Shown one piece after another: positions 16,202 to 25,790 of a stretch of 64,000 bases of DNA. Numbering within the stretch: the stretch's first letter is position 1; every line of letters starts with the position of its first letter. The stretch is taken from positions 186,001-250,000 of the IMG/VR virus record IMGVR_UViG_3300005826_000294; one strand, written 5' to 3'. A program made the position numbers and the translations under genes. The notes below the pieces were generated by a model, which worked only from the letters and a program-made list of their open reading frames with translations, had not been told where the DNA came from and did no database searches. This DNA comes from a virus.

Positions 16202-19200
16202 TTAATCAAATAACTTATTAAGTTGCCCAGTTAAATCAACTGAATCACTTGATACTTCACTAAAATCTTCATTAATTCCAACATTTAATGCTGGAGAGGC
16301 AGTTTTAGTAGAAGTTGGTTTAGATACGCGAGCTAAGGCTCTCTTAAAAGATTCAAAACTCTTATCATCAAAATTCATAATCTCATCAACCTGAGCATGT
16401 AATGCAGAAACATCACTAGCAATAAGTTCTTTTTCCTGCATACTTAGAGCAATATCATAAGCTCTACGCATTCTAATCTTTTCTTCATCTAAACTTGCTT
16501 GAACCTTCTTTTTAGTAAACTCTTTAGTAAGTTCTCCACCAAATTCAGAACTCTTCTTATCTCCCTCTCCAAAATAACCTTTCCAATATTTTGCAGCCTC
16601 AGGATCAACAGCAAGTGCCTTTAGTTTTTCAACATTATCAAGTTCATTCATATTAAGTTTTCCAGACTTTAATAAATTACCGAGATGATTCATTGCTTCT
16701 CTTACTTTTGGAAGATTTTGAACCTGCTTTAAAATTTCTTCATGCATCTCTACAATTCCCTCAACAACAGCTTCATTACTATTTATATCAAGCTGTCCAA
16801 GTTGCTGACTTCTACCAATAGGCATATCAGTATCAACGGTTGTCTGAGAATCTAATGAAAGTTGATATTTTGCACCAACCTCAGATGCTACTTTTTCACG
16901 CCATGAACGACGAGCAGAAGCAGACTTACTACACATCTCTTCTTCTTCTTCATCATCAGCCTGAAAATCATCAGCCTGAAAATCATCAAGCATTTGGGCT
17001 AATTCCGCATCTAAAGCATCCATGTCCATATCTTCTGCTTTTTCTTGAAAGATCTCTTCTTCATCAACTTCAAGATTTCCAAGACCATGTTCTTCTTCTT
17101 CCTTTTCCTTAGCAACAAACTTTTCAATTCCACCAAATGGAGAGAAAATCTCATCTAATATTTTTTTAACTTCATCTTTTTTTACTTCATCAATACCAAG
17201 ATCCTCTTCTCCCATAGCTTCTTTAGCAAGTTTACGACGATTATCAGCACGAGCTTTTAAAAGATCTTCTACTAGTAATTCAGCTTTACTCTTCTTGCTC
17301 TTCTTTTCTTCTTTTACTTCTTCCTCATCTTTTTTACTCTTCTTCTTTGGAGGAAATGTTTTCTCTTCCTTATCACTCTTCTTGCTCTTCTTTTCCTCAT
17401 CCTTCTCACTCTTCTTGCTCTTCTTTTCCTCGTCCTTCTCGTCCTTCTCACTCTTCTTGCTCTTCTTTTCCTCGTCCTTTTCACTCTTCTTCTCTTCTTT
17501 ATCACTCTTCTTGGCTTTCTTTGCTTTTACAATTAAAGAAGCCTGACTACGAAGTTCTACACTTGTATCAATAGCTTCAGAGGTTAAACGAAGTAGTTCG
17601 GAAGTAATAGGATCATTAGCACTCTGGCCACTCTTTACACGACCCTCAAGAGACTCGGCAAGCATAGCAAGTTCATCTGCACTTTCATCAAGACCAGAAT
17701 AAAGATCCTTAACATCTTCTTCATCTTCATCATATTCTTCATCATCTGCTTCAGAAATACCAGAAGTATCAAGATCAGCATCCTCACTCTTCTTACCAGA
17801 AAGTTCTTCACAAGCTTTCTCTAGATCACCAAGAGCTTTCTCAACTTCCTCAAGATGCTCGCTGGCGGCACTTAAAGCTGCCTTTACTGGATCTTCATCC
17901 TTATCACTAGGCATTTCTTTTTCATCTTTTGGCTCTGGTAGAGGCATTGGTGCTTCTGCTCCAGGCATAGGTGCTTCTGCTCCAGGCATAGGTGGCATCT
18001 CAGGAGGTGGTTGTGCTTCTTTTGTTAAAGTAATACCTTTAAGATAATATGCTACTTTACCAATTCCATCCTCACGGATTGCACGAAGAACCTCACGACC
18101 CCACTTTTTACTGGCCAAAACTTCCCAATTCTCATTTAATTCATCCTCATAAATCTCTGCTCCAGTAGCCTCAAGAATCTTTTCTGGACCAGCATAAATC
18201 TCCCAACGAGAATTTGGCTTATCAATTATAGTTTTATCTTCATTTTTATAAGCAACAACAAATTTGGCACGAAGCTGAGCACGAAGTAGCTTTTGTTTAA
18301 GAGCTTCTTCATTTCCATAACTTTCATAGCCAGGATGCATACCATCACTTCCAGATTCCATTCCCTGACCTTCCATTTGCTTATCACCCTTAGTTTTCAA
18401 CTGATCATTAGTAGGATCAACTGAATAGGTTTGAGGCTCATTTACACCGCCTCCACCTTGCCAATATGCTTCTTTCTTTGTGGTTTTTCCAACCATCTTT
18501 ACAAGATCTCTCGCATGTTGAATAACAGCATCATCTACAGCCTGCCAAGTTCCATCATTACTTAATGAGATAACAGTACCATCAGGAAGTTTTGCTACAG
18601 TTTTAGCTCCAACTTGTTTTGACTCAAGTTTTTCAGCTTCTTCAGCATTCTTCATAAGAGAATGTCTTGCATTCTTACGTTCATCCAATTCTGCTCTTGA
18701 AAGCATTTTCTTTAGATTTTCCTCTGACTGACCGAAACTATCATACCCAGGGTGGAGGCCCTCGCTTCCAGGCTCCATTCCCTGACCTTCCATTTGTTTG
18801 TCGCCCTTTGTTTTCAGCTGATCATTAGTAGGATCAACTGGATAGGGAGTAGTGGCAGGATCATTTACTCCACCGCCGCCCAAATGATAGGCGCTCTTAA
18901 ACATAGCACGTCGGGCTGCAGCCCTTTCACGAAGCTCTTTTCCAGACATTGATTGCTCCTCCTTGTTTGTTGTAGCTTTCTGGGCACCTGTCGCCATATC
19001 CCGAAGTGCAGTCTCCATAGCGCCCAGTTTTTTATTAATATTTGTAATAGTATTTTCCAAACTCACATTAGCAAGTCTGTTTCCTTCCATAGACCACTCG
19101 GGTGGTCCCGTATCATTTCCCTGTCCTGTATAACCTTTGCCAGTATCTCCCATTTCTGTTGTGCTTTGAGTAGCACTGGCTGGCTCTACTTCAACAGGTT

Positions 19201-20263
19201 TTTCATCAGTTAATAATTTATCTAAAGCTTTAAGTAAATTGTTTCTCGCATCTTCAGATAAATCTGGATTTTGTAATAAAGTATTAACTCTTATTGCTTC
19301 ATCAAGATTTGTGCTATTAAATGAAGCGACTCTATTTATAGCACTATCAAAAGATCTTTTAAGATCTATAAATTCATTTTCTAACCGCTCAAGTTCACCA
19401 GGAGTGACACATCCGGCAGCTCTAAGCATTTGAATTCTATCATTCTTTTCTTCCGAATATTTATTTAAACTCGCAATAACATTTCTTAATTTCGCTTGAG
19501 GATCTGCTCCTGTCACTACCAAACTTAATTCAATAGGAGAGAGATCAATATTTATTTCTCCATAAGTAGTCCTATTACGAACATGATCACAATAATCAGA
19601 TTCTACTTTTGCTATATTACCACATTCATAACATATTGACTTACCAACTGCAGTACCCATAGAAACATTATTAGCATATCCAGAAGAAACTTTTCGTGCT
19701 AAATCAGGATAATTAATTTTATCTAAAGCACAAAGTCCAATTACTCTTTTATATTTATCATCATAATAAGTATCTACAATAATTCCTCTAATTCCATCAA
19801 CAGAAGAACTTTGATGATCTTTACATAAAGGACGACCAATCCATTTACGATATGCTTTTTTTAATTCTGCTTCTGGGAAAATATCCCCATTGTTATTTTT
19901 ATATGGTCTTAAATTTGGATCCGAACATTTCCATTTCCAAGAACCAGTTTTTTTATCTATGATCCATTCAGCTTGAACAGGATTTCCTGAAGCATCCTTT
20001 TTTATTTTACCATCAGAATCAACAAGAGAAGCTTCTGAACTATGAAGCATAATACAACTAAAATAAATAAAATCTTTAGCTCTTGGAGCTACTTTTTTGA
20101 GATTATTAGCAAATTTCTTAAATCTAATTTTAACTTCATTATCAAGATCCGAGATTTCTGGATTAAAAAGGCGATTTTTTAAATTATTTTTTTTATCCAA
20201 AAAACTACTAGAATAAACCTCTTGAAGTGTAAAATTAGATTCAGCAAATTTAATTATTGACAT
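16202..20263 (-). CDS. Scaffold/head-core protein with N-terminal prohead-protease-like domain
   Basis: 1353 aa; ATG at 20263 behind AGTAGGAGA. Residues ~90-280 resemble a prohead protease: GRPLCKDHQ (His150), a beta-rich stretch, then YANNVSMGTAVG (Ser201), and later LSPIELSLVVTGADPQA, the order seen in S78/U35-type proteases. CYECG and CDHVRN nearby could bind zinc. After ~300 the protein is helical and acidic, with a ~55-residue cassette present twice (GGGGVNxP, DPTNDQLKTKGDKQMEGQGM, HPGY). There is also a low-complexity KKSKKSEKDEE block near residues 920-990 and a helical C-terminus. A scaffold fused to its protease is the best reading. The protease call is by motif only. Confidence 0.6.
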   Translation of the reverse strand: MSIIKFAESNFTLQEVYSSSFLDKKNNLKNRLFNPEISDLDNEVKIRFKKFANNLKKVAPRAKDFIYFSCIMLHSSEASLVDSDGKIKKDASGNPVQAEWIIDKKTGSWKWKCSDPNLRPYKNNNGDIFPEAELKKAYRKWIGRPLCKDHQSSSVDGIRGIIVDTYYDDKYKRVIGLCALDKINYPDLARKVSSGYANNVSMGTAVGKSICYECGNIAKVESDYCDHVRNRTTYGEINIDLSPIELSLVVTGADPQAKLRNVIASLNKYSEEKNDRIQMLRAAGCVTPGELERLENEFIDLKRSFDSAINRVASFNSTNLDEAIRVNTLLQNPDLSEDARNNLLKALDKLLTDEKPVEVEPASATQSTTEMGDTGKGYTGQGNDTGPPEWSMEGNRLANVSLENTITNINKKLGAMETALRDMATGAQKATTNKEEQSMSGKELRERAAARRAMFKSAYHLGGGGVNDPATTPYPVDPTNDQLKTKGDKQMEGQGMEPGSEGLHPGYDSFGQSEENLKKMLSRAELDERKNARHSLMKNAEEAEKLESKQVGAKTVAKLPDGTVISLSNDGTWQAVDDAVIQHARDLVKMVGKTTKKEAYWQGGGGVNEPQTYSVDPTNDQLKTKGDKQMEGQGMESGSDGMHPGYESYGNEEALKQKLLRAQLRAKFVVAYKNEDKTIIDKPNSRWEIYAGPEKILEATGAEIYEDELNENWEVLASKKWGREVLRAIREDGIGKVAYYLKGITLTKEAQPPPEMPPMPGAEAPMPGAEAPMPLPEPKDEKEMPSDKDEDPVKAALSAASEHLEEVEKALGDLEKACEELSGKKSEDADLDTSGISEADDEEYDEDEEDVKDLYSGLDESADELAMLAESLEGRVKSGQSANDPITSELLRLTSEAIDTSVELRSQASLIVKAKKAKKSDKEEKKSEKDEEKKSKKSEKDEKDEEKKSKKSEKDEEKKSKKSDKEEKTFPPKKKSKKDEEEVKEEKKSKKSKAELLVEDLLKARADNRRKLAKEAMGEEDLGIDEVKKDEVKKILDEIFSPFGGIEKFVAKEKEEEEHGLGNLEVDEEEIFQEKAEDMDMDALDAELAQMLDDFQADDFQADDEEEEEMCSKSASARRSWREKVASEVGAKYQLSLDSQTTVDTDMPIGRSQQLGQLDINSNEAVVEGIVEMHEEILKQVQNLPKVREAMNHLGNLLKSGKLNMNELDNVEKLKALAVDPEAAKYWKGYFGEGDKKSSEFGGELTKEFTKKKVQASLDEEKIRMRRAYDIALSMQEKELIASDVSALHAQVDEIMNFDDKSFESFKRALARVSKPTSTKTASPALNVGINEDFSEVSSDSVDLTGQLNKLFD
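17290..17520 (-). repeat. Low-complexity Lys/Ser/Glu/Asp repeat in the scaffold gene
   Basis: Repeats with a unit encoding KKSKKSEKDEE run through this stretch of the scaffold gene. They produce long false open frames on the plus strand and in a second minus frame. It is probably a flexible charged linker inside the scaffold, and it is prone to copy-number change. Confidence 0.75.
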
Positions 20264-20273
20264 TTAAAATCTC

Positions 20274-20918
20274 CTACTTATTAGACTTCTTCAAATTTTC
20301 TTCTTTTGTGAGCCATTGATGATTTTCAGGTGCAAAAGCAAGTTTAATTTGCTCTGGATCATTAAAATCAAATTTGCTTATCGGTTTAATATGATCAATA
20401 TGATAATCACATAAATTTCCTGGGCAGTTTCCTAAATAAGCAATAATTTCTTTATAATTTATTTCATACTCATCAGTTTTACGAATTTTGCCTGTTTTTA
20501 AATAACTCTTAAAAGCATCTCGAACTCGCCATCTTAATCTTCTAATAATAGAAAATTCTTCATCTTTATTTGATCTCCAAGAACTATAACAATCTTTACA
20601 AACAACTTCTTTTTTTATATGAACGGATTTAAGTTTATTACAAACGGAACATATTTTCTTTTTTGTTTTATAGCATTTTTTACATAATCCATTAGAGTTT
20701 ATTAGAGACATTATATTACAACTTTTACATATTTTCTTTTGTCTATAATAAGAATTATAACATGATCTACAAACTGGATTATCTTTTCTATAAACAATAG
20801 ATTTTAATTCTCCACATTTATAACAAACATCTTTTGGTCTTTTATATCCTTTACATTTTTGACATATAGAACCACTATATGTTATATTTCCACACGAACA
20901 AAATCTTTTATATTTCAA
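20274..20918 (-). CDS. HNH homing endonuclease with zinc-ribbon array
   Basis: 214 aa. The frame opens at TTG 20918, inside the end of the preceding endonuclease gene; no strong ribosome-binding site is seen, so the exact start is uncertain. Seven or more CxxC motifs (CQKCKG, CYKCGE, CRSCYN, CKSCNI, CKKCYK, CSVCNK, CKDCYS) form a treble-clef-like array. A basic RRLRWRVRDAF helix and the HNH core CDYHIDHIKPISKFDF then PENHQWLTKEEN follow. It is the same architecture as the truncated gene at 1-590. It forms a tandem pair with the HNH gene upstream. Confidence 0.82.
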   Translation of the reverse strand: MKYKRFCSCGNITYSGSICQKCKGYKRPKDVCYKCGELKSIVYRKDNPVCRSCYNSYYRQKKICKSCNIMSLINSNGLCKKCYKTKKKICSVCNKLKSVHIKKEVVCKDCYSSWRSNKDEEFSIIRRLRWRVRDAFKSYLKTGKIRKTDEYEINYKEIIAYLGNCPGNLCDYHIDHIKPISKFDFNDPEQIKLAFAPENHQWLTKEENLKKSNK

Positions 20919-21711
20919 TAGTTTTTAGAAATCCTTCTATTTCCAACATAGATATTTTATTAACATTTGAAAAATCATTTATCTTTATTTTATTAACAAT
21001 ATGTAATTTCTTATCTTTTGACAAATTTTTTATTCCATCCCATATAGGAAATATTTTATTTGTTTTAGAAGAATTACATGATCTACAAGCCGGAATAAGA
21101 TTATCAAAACAATGCTTTCCACCTTTGCTAATAGGAATTATATGATCTAATGTATAATTATTATTTAATATCAAATCACAATAAAAACATTTAAAATCAT
21201 ATAAAAACATTATTTCAAACCATTCATCTTTCGTAATTCTATCATTTATTTTATTTTGTCTTTTAATTCTGGCGTTTGTTATTATATGAGGATTTTGTTT
21301 ATTATACTTTTTAATATAATCTTTATTTTCTTCTCGCCAGTTTTTTTGATATTCTTTTAAATGGTTTCTATTTTCTTCTGCCCATTGTTTATGATATGCT
21401 TTTAAATATTCTTTATTTTCATTTTTCCATTTATTATAATTTTGTTTTATTTTGTCTTTATTTTCTTCCGCCCAGAGTTTCTTTTTCAATTTAATATGAT
21501 GTTTATTTTCATCACGCCATTTTTTCTTCTGGGTTTTAATTTTATCAATATTATCTATTCTATATTGTTTTCTTTTTTCTATATTTTCCTTAGATGTTTG
21601 TTTTAGACAGTTTTTACAATAACTTGAAAATCTGCCTTTATTTTCATAAAACTCATTAGAGTTTTTTACATCATTACATTTAGGACACTTTTTCTTCTTT
21701 TTCTTTAACAT
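20908..21711 (-). CDS. HNH homing endonuclease with coiled K/E repeats
   Basis: About 267 aa if started at ATG 21711 (MLKKKKKKCPKCND); the open frame reaches 21750, but that part is only the K-rich shadow of a small gene in another frame. Features in order: a CPKCN...SYCKNC zinc ribbon, a repeated WxEENKxxIKxYxK helical spacer (about seven copies), and an HNH domain KCFYCDLILN, YTLDHIIPISKGG, NLIPACRSCNSSKTNK. All HNH catalytic and zinc positions are present. The insert lies at the end of the 44-aa gene at 21680-21814 and is followed by a second HNH gene. Confidence 0.85.
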   Translation of the reverse strand: MLKKKKKKCPKCNDVKNSNEFYENKGRFSSYCKNCLKQTSKENIEKRKQYRIDNIDKIKTQKKKWRDENKHHIKLKKKLWAEENKDKIKQNYNKWKNENKEYLKAYHKQWAEENRNHLKEYQKNWREENKDYIKKYNKQNPHIITNARIKRQNKINDRITKDEWFEIMFLYDFKCFYCDLILNNNYTLDHIIPISKGGKHCFDNLIPACRSCNSSKTNKIFPIWDGIKNLSKDKKLHIVNKIKINDFSNVNKISMLEIEGFLKTIEI

Positions 21712-21814
21712 CTTCTTCAATTTTTTCTTCCTTTTCTTCTTTATCATCAACTTTTTTCCATTTATTATCTATATAAATGGAGTCAATACGACCTTGGGAA
21801 TGTTTAATAATCAT
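21680..21814 (-). CDS. Small hypothetical protein (44 aa)
   Basis: ATG at 21814 starts two bases after the upstream stop, with AGGAG seven bases ahead. It encodes MIIKHSQGRIDSIYIDNKWK and then a Lys/Glu-rich tail ending KVS. It overlaps the 5' end of the HNH gene in a different frame. The good ribosome-binding site and tight coupling argue that it is real. The endonuclease insertion may have replaced its original 3' end. Function unknown. Confidence 0.6.
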   Translation of the reverse strand: MIIKHSQGRIDSIYIDNKWKKVDDKEEKEEKIEEDVKEKEEKVS

Positions 21815-21816
21815 TT

Positions 21817-22440
21817 TTATGCTCCTAGCATTTCAATAAGGCGAGCACGACGCTTAATACAACTTACCAGTTCGCTCAATTTTTTATGACCCAAAATGTT
21901 TTTTTCAAAATGGACCCTCATTTGATATTCGATAATATTTTCAATACTTTGAATAATTTTCTCTGCTTTTTTAGCTGTAAGTTTAATATCTTTAACTTGA
22001 TCTTTTGAATTAAAATCTTCAAATGTTTCTAGGAACTCTTCCATAAATTCAGCCAATTGTTGCATCGCATCTTGAAGAGCAATTTTAATTTGTCTTGTAG
22101 TAGTATCTTTTTCTAATGGATTAAGAAGACTTATAACTCCAGGGGAAATTGTTTCAAGATTTTCATCTTTTTTTCCTGCAAACATTATAATAAGATGAGT
22201 ATATTTATCTTTTGTCTCTTTTTGAAATTTGCGTAATAAATGCCTTATCTCAAAAAGAGCGGTTGGATCTATATTATCAGCTTTTTCAAGAACGTTCAAA
22301 AGACGTTCATCATGCTGACGAGCAGACCATAACTCTTTTAGAAATTTATCAAACCCTTTAATAGCATTCTTAGCCGCCTCTCGCTCTTCATCAGAAATTT
22401 CGGATGTGCGTTTAGAAAGGTTTGCAGTTTTTTTAACCAT
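21817..22440 (-). CDS. Helical hypothetical protein, N-terminal LSKRT motif
   Basis: 207 aa; ATG at 22440 behind ATAGGAGA. It starts MVKKTANLSKRTSEISDEER, carrying a variant of the LSKRA motif found at the domain junctions of the neighbouring giant proteins. The rest is predicted to be all helix and amphipathic (KIALQDAMQQLAEFMEEFLE, IQSIENIIEYQMRVHFEKNI), without Cys or membrane segments. It lies between the topoisomerase polyprotein and the scaffold. No family recognised; an internal head protein is possible. Confidence 0.6.
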   Translation of the reverse strand: MVKKTANLSKRTSEISDEEREAAKNAIKGFDKFLKELWSARQHDERLLNVLEKADNIDPTALFEIRHLLRKFQKETKDKYTHLIIMFAGKKDENLETISPGVISLLNPLEKDTTTRQIKIALQDAMQQLAEFMEEFLETFEDFNSKDQVKDIKLTAKKAEKIIQSIENIIEYQMRVHFEKNILGHKKLSELVSCIKRRARLIEMLGA

Positions 22441-22520
22441 TTTTCTCCTATTAAAAAAAGATTTTGCGTCGTAAAGTATGGGATTTTATTAATAGATTTA
22501 GGATATTTTGTATGATTTTG

Positions 22521-22751
22521 CTAGAAAGGATCGCCTGTATCAAAAAAGAATGGACTAACAGTCATACCGCCTATTGGTTCCTCTGGCTTTGTATCTCCAC
22601 GTAATCCAACAATATTTACAACGGAACTTACATCGCATTCCTCATTTTCTTCATCTTCGAGTTCAGATAGAATTTGATACACATCCATTGCTGAATGTAT
22701 AAATCCATGACTAATTAACTCATTAAAAAGATTGGAAATTATCTTTTTCAT
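22521..22751 (-). CDS. Small acidic protein
   Basis: 76 aa; ATG at 22751 in an ATGA overlap with the end of the topoisomerase polyprotein, with TTTGGAGG upstream. The N-terminal 30 residues (NLFNELISHGFIHSAMDVYQ then ILSELED) look like a degenerate copy of the shared helical hairpin. The acidic middle and FFFDTGDPF end are unremarkable. It is probably co-translated with the large protein before it. Function unknown. Confidence 0.6.
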   Translation of the reverse strand: MKKIISNLFNELISHGFIHSAMDVYQILSELEDEENEECDVSSVVNIVGLRGDTKPEEPIGGMTVSPFFFDTGDPF

Positions 22752-25700
22752 CCAACACCTCCAAATGGTGGAGTCATACTCATAATTGGATTAACATTTC
22801 TAGCAGTATCTAACCATGTTTCATATCTAGGAAAAATATCTTGGAATCCTCTTAATGGTTGATCAGTAGGAGTTGGAACAAAAGCATCTTGTTCTATAAT
22901 TTCAGGGTTTTTATATGGACAATTTTCTATTTCTTCAATTATTTTACGAATTTGTTTTGTATCTACTGGTGTTGGATCTTTTCCCATTTCACTAAACCAT
23001 TCAATTAAATTAACAAAAAAATCCTTAAAACCATATGCCTTTGCTTCTAAATAAGCATCTTTATTGCTCCATCCACCTTCTGTTCTAAAACGGGCTATAA
23101 CCCCTCCTGTTCTATCTGCTCCAAACCAACAATGAATATAAGTAGGTTTTTCTAATAATAATTCAGATATTCTATCTCCAAGTATCTTTCTTCCATAATC
23201 CTCTGATGATCCAGTTTCTATTGGAGCAGGAATATGATCCATGCCTATTTCTCCACACATTCTTCCAATTTCAGGATTATTATGTAAAGAAATAACACGC
23301 TCTACCCCCATATCTTTAAGGGTCTGTAATTGTTCTAAATTATCAATCATTCCACCACGGTATAATTTTTTAGGAACCACAATTCCAAAATTTCTTGGAA
23401 GTTTGTCAAATTTTCCTAATTTTGATAATGTTTTTCTATCTAATTTTCCGGTAGGTTTTAATCCATTAATAACCTGTAAGCAAGCAAGATTGAGAACTTC
23501 ATCCTCAGATATACATTTTGAATTTAACATTCCAATTAATTTAATAGCTTTTGTATCATTTATAGCTTTTTTATTAAACTTTATCGCATCTTTAATTTCT
23601 AAAATAACGGGATGAATTACAGGATCCATAAAAAGATCTATTCCTTTTTTTACTATATCATATTTTTTATTTAAAGCACAATATGTTGTAAATTCTAAAT
23701 CTGGTTCCGTCATTGATTCAGCAGGAAAATATTTATTTCTAATTTCATCTAATTTAAGACTAGCATCAATAGCCATATTTGGGAAAAGACCAGTCATATG
23801 TCTTTTAGTTTCTGCTTCTGTTTCAGATTCTCCTTTAAATCTATGACTAGGATTAATAATTTGTTCTGGATTTTTTTCTGGACCAATATGAACTCCCTCA
23901 TGAATTAAAGTTTCTACTAATGCTTTTTCTGTAGCTTGTTCTAATTGTTGAGCATTTGGTTGAGTAGATCCAAACATTCTCTTTACTTGTTCATTAATAC
24001 GATTTTTAAATATATGAACTTCTCTAGGATCTTTTCCAGGACCCATTTCTACATGCCCGAGTTGTCCAGGGCCTCCTTCAGGATGAACAATTATCTTTAT
24101 AATATTATTTTTTATATGAGGTGGAAGTTTAGCCAAAGCTTTTGCTACAGCAGTATCATATGGTTCTATAAGTATTTGAGCCCCTGGTGTTTTTACTTCT
24201 AAATCTTGAGCATCTTTGATAAAATACTTATTTATCCATTCAGCTCTTTCTTCAGGATCCATTTCTTCCATAATATCAATCTCATACAAAGTCATTTCAG
24301 ATCTTTTACGCTTTGGTTTGTTCTTTTTTTCTTTTTCTATTTGTTTTGCTAAATTGTCCCAATATTCTTCAAAGCCTTTCATCTCTTCATCATTGAAACC
24401 CTCAAATACTTCATCATGATCTTCATTAGCTCGTTTTGATAATTTAAAATTTGCTTGTTTTTTACCAAGATCAATCTCAGCAATTTTATCACCGCCAGCA
24501 AAAAATACTACATTTTTTGCCTTCCATTTTGGTAATTTTTCTAATGAAGGTAGTTCGACATTATAATCATCAATATAACCAATAGTTATATGAGGAACCC
24601 ATCCATGTTCCGATGGTAAATCAATAATATTACTAATAGCATCTTGAAGATCATTCTGTAAAGCATTTAATCCAACAGAATTAGGAATAAAAAATATTGG
24701 AACTCCATCATCTCCCTTAGAAAACATTCCTGTTCCCGCTATATACATAGATAATGGTTTATGATGAGAACATACTTTTTCAACAGATTTTATTATTGCT
24801 TTTCTTGTTATATTATCAATATCTTTTGCTTTTCCAAGATAAATAAGAGTTATATGTAATCCATCAGAACTTACACCTTCACCAATAAATTTATTTAACT
24901 TTTTAGGAACCATAATAGCAATCATAGCACCAGTATGTTTTTCTTTTGCTATTTTCAATAACTCTTCTTCATTATATCTATTTTTCCAAAATGAAAGTTT
25001 ATGCTCATCTTCTTCGTTTCCCCATAACAGAAGTTCTTCTTTAAGAGATGCTACTTTTCCAGATGATAAATATGTTTCTATTGTATTAGGAAGAATGTAT
25101 TGATTTTTTAGAGTACTTGGTTGGTGCCCTAGGTCTTTTGAAACATTTTCCAAAGCATTATTAAGTTCTTCCTTTAATTTTTTCTCCTTTTCTTTTTCTT
25201 CTTTTGGAAGAGTTCCTTTTCTTTGCTTTTTTAATTCTTTTTTTAACAAACTATTTGCCTCAGCACCACGAATATCTTTTGCAGTAATCTTAAATTTTTT
25301 CAAATACTTATTAACCATTTTTGGTGTAATTGTAAAAACTTTATCACCCTTTTTTTTATCTTTTATTAACTCTTTTAAAGCACTAACAGTTTCTTTATTA
25401 TTAACAATTTTTTCCTGATCTACACCAGATTTGCCGACATACTTAATTTTCGCTTTTCCACCAGAAAAAGTTATATGCTTAACTAACCAAGTTGTCACAC
25501 CATAATGTTTTCTTTCATCAGCAGAAAATTCATTACCAATTCTTTCTTTTGTATCATAAATTAAAGAAACAGCAATAGCAATCTGCTTGATTTCATCATC
25601 ATCAGATTTTAAATCTTCTTTAATCTTTTTAAGCAAATCAGAAACATTTTCTTCTAACTGTTTTATTTTCTTTTCTTTTTTCTTCCAACGCCTTTTTACC

Positions 25701-25789
25701 CACTTTTCATCATAAATATATGTAATGTTTCCACTTTCTTCTTCTCTTTTTTCAACATAATTTTTTGCTCGTTTTGAAAGATAAAACAT
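22748..25789 (-). CDS. Multidomain protein: topoisomerase IB, 2H phosphoesterase, HExxH protein, tyrosine phosphatase
   Basis: 1013 aa from ATG 25789 (TTGGAG upstream; the TTG at 25801 is part of that site). It begins MFYLSKRA. Domain 1 (~10-260) is a type IB topoisomerase: Arg83 in ERIGNE, Lys120 in GKSG, Arg174 in KDIRGAEA, His222 in DLGHQPSTL, Tyr231 in NQYILP. Domain 2 (~280-440) is a 2H phosphoesterase with LHITLIYLG and PHITIGYI. The linker NFKLSKRAN (Phe448) follows. Domain 3 (~520-700) has LIHEGVHIG, an HExxH metalloprotease-like site (His630). Domain 4 (~830-960) has HCWFGADRTG (Cys887, Arg893), a tyrosine/dual-specificity phosphatase loop. The function as a set is inferred: DNA relaxation plus RNA-end, peptide and phosphate processing, perhaps released as separate proteins. 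Confidence 0.85.
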   Translation of the reverse strand: MFYLSKRAKNYVEKREEESGNITYIYDEKWVKRRWKKKEKKIKQLEENVSDLLKKIKEDLKSDDDEIKQIAIAVSLIYDTKERIGNEFSADERKHYGVTTWLVKHITFSGGKAKIKYVGKSGVDQEKIVNNKETVSALKELIKDKKKGDKVFTITPKMVNKYLKKFKITAKDIRGAEANSLLKKELKKQRKGTLPKEEKEKEKKLKEELNNALENVSKDLGHQPSTLKNQYILPNTIETYLSSGKVASLKEELLLWGNEEDEHKLSFWKNRYNEEELLKIAKEKHTGAMIAIMVPKKLNKFIGEGVSSDGLHITLIYLGKAKDIDNITRKAIIKSVEKVCSHHKPLSMYIAGTGMFSKGDDGVPIFFIPNSVGLNALQNDLQDAISNIIDLPSEHGWVPHITIGYIDDYNVELPSLEKLPKWKAKNVVFFAGGDKIAEIDLGKKQANFKLSKRANEDHDEVFEGFNDEEMKGFEEYWDNLAKQIEKEKKNKPKRKRSEMTLYEIDIMEEMDPEERAEWINKYFIKDAQDLEVKTPGAQILIEPYDTAVAKALAKLPPHIKNNIIKIIVHPEGGPGQLGHVEMGPGKDPREVHIFKNRINEQVKRMFGSTQPNAQQLEQATEKALVETLIHEGVHIGPEKNPEQIINPSHRFKGESETEAETKRHMTGLFPNMAIDASLKLDEIRNKYFPAESMTEPDLEFTTYCALNKKYDIVKKGIDLFMDPVIHPVILEIKDAIKFNKKAINDTKAIKLIGMLNSKCISEDEVLNLACLQVINGLKPTGKLDRKTLSKLGKFDKLPRNFGIVVPKKLYRGGMIDNLEQLQTLKDMGVERVISLHNNPEIGRMCGEIGMDHIPAPIETGSSEDYGRKILGDRISELLLEKPTYIHCWFGADRTGGVIARFRTEGGWSNKDAYLEAKAYGFKDFFVNLIEWFSEMGKDPTPVDTKQIRKIIEEIENCPYKNPEIIEQDAFVPTPTDQPLRGFQDIFPRYETWLDTARNVNPIMSMTPPFGGVG

Positions 25790-25790
25790 A

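Noticed and set aside
16840-19433. Several plus-strand open frames opposite the scaffold gene, and a Lys/Arg-rich second minus frame at 17314-17505
   Set aside because: They are complements or shifts of Glu/Lys/Ser-rich codons in a repeat region, lack ribosome-binding sites, and encode only low-complexity Ser/Phe/Leu or Arg/Lys strings.
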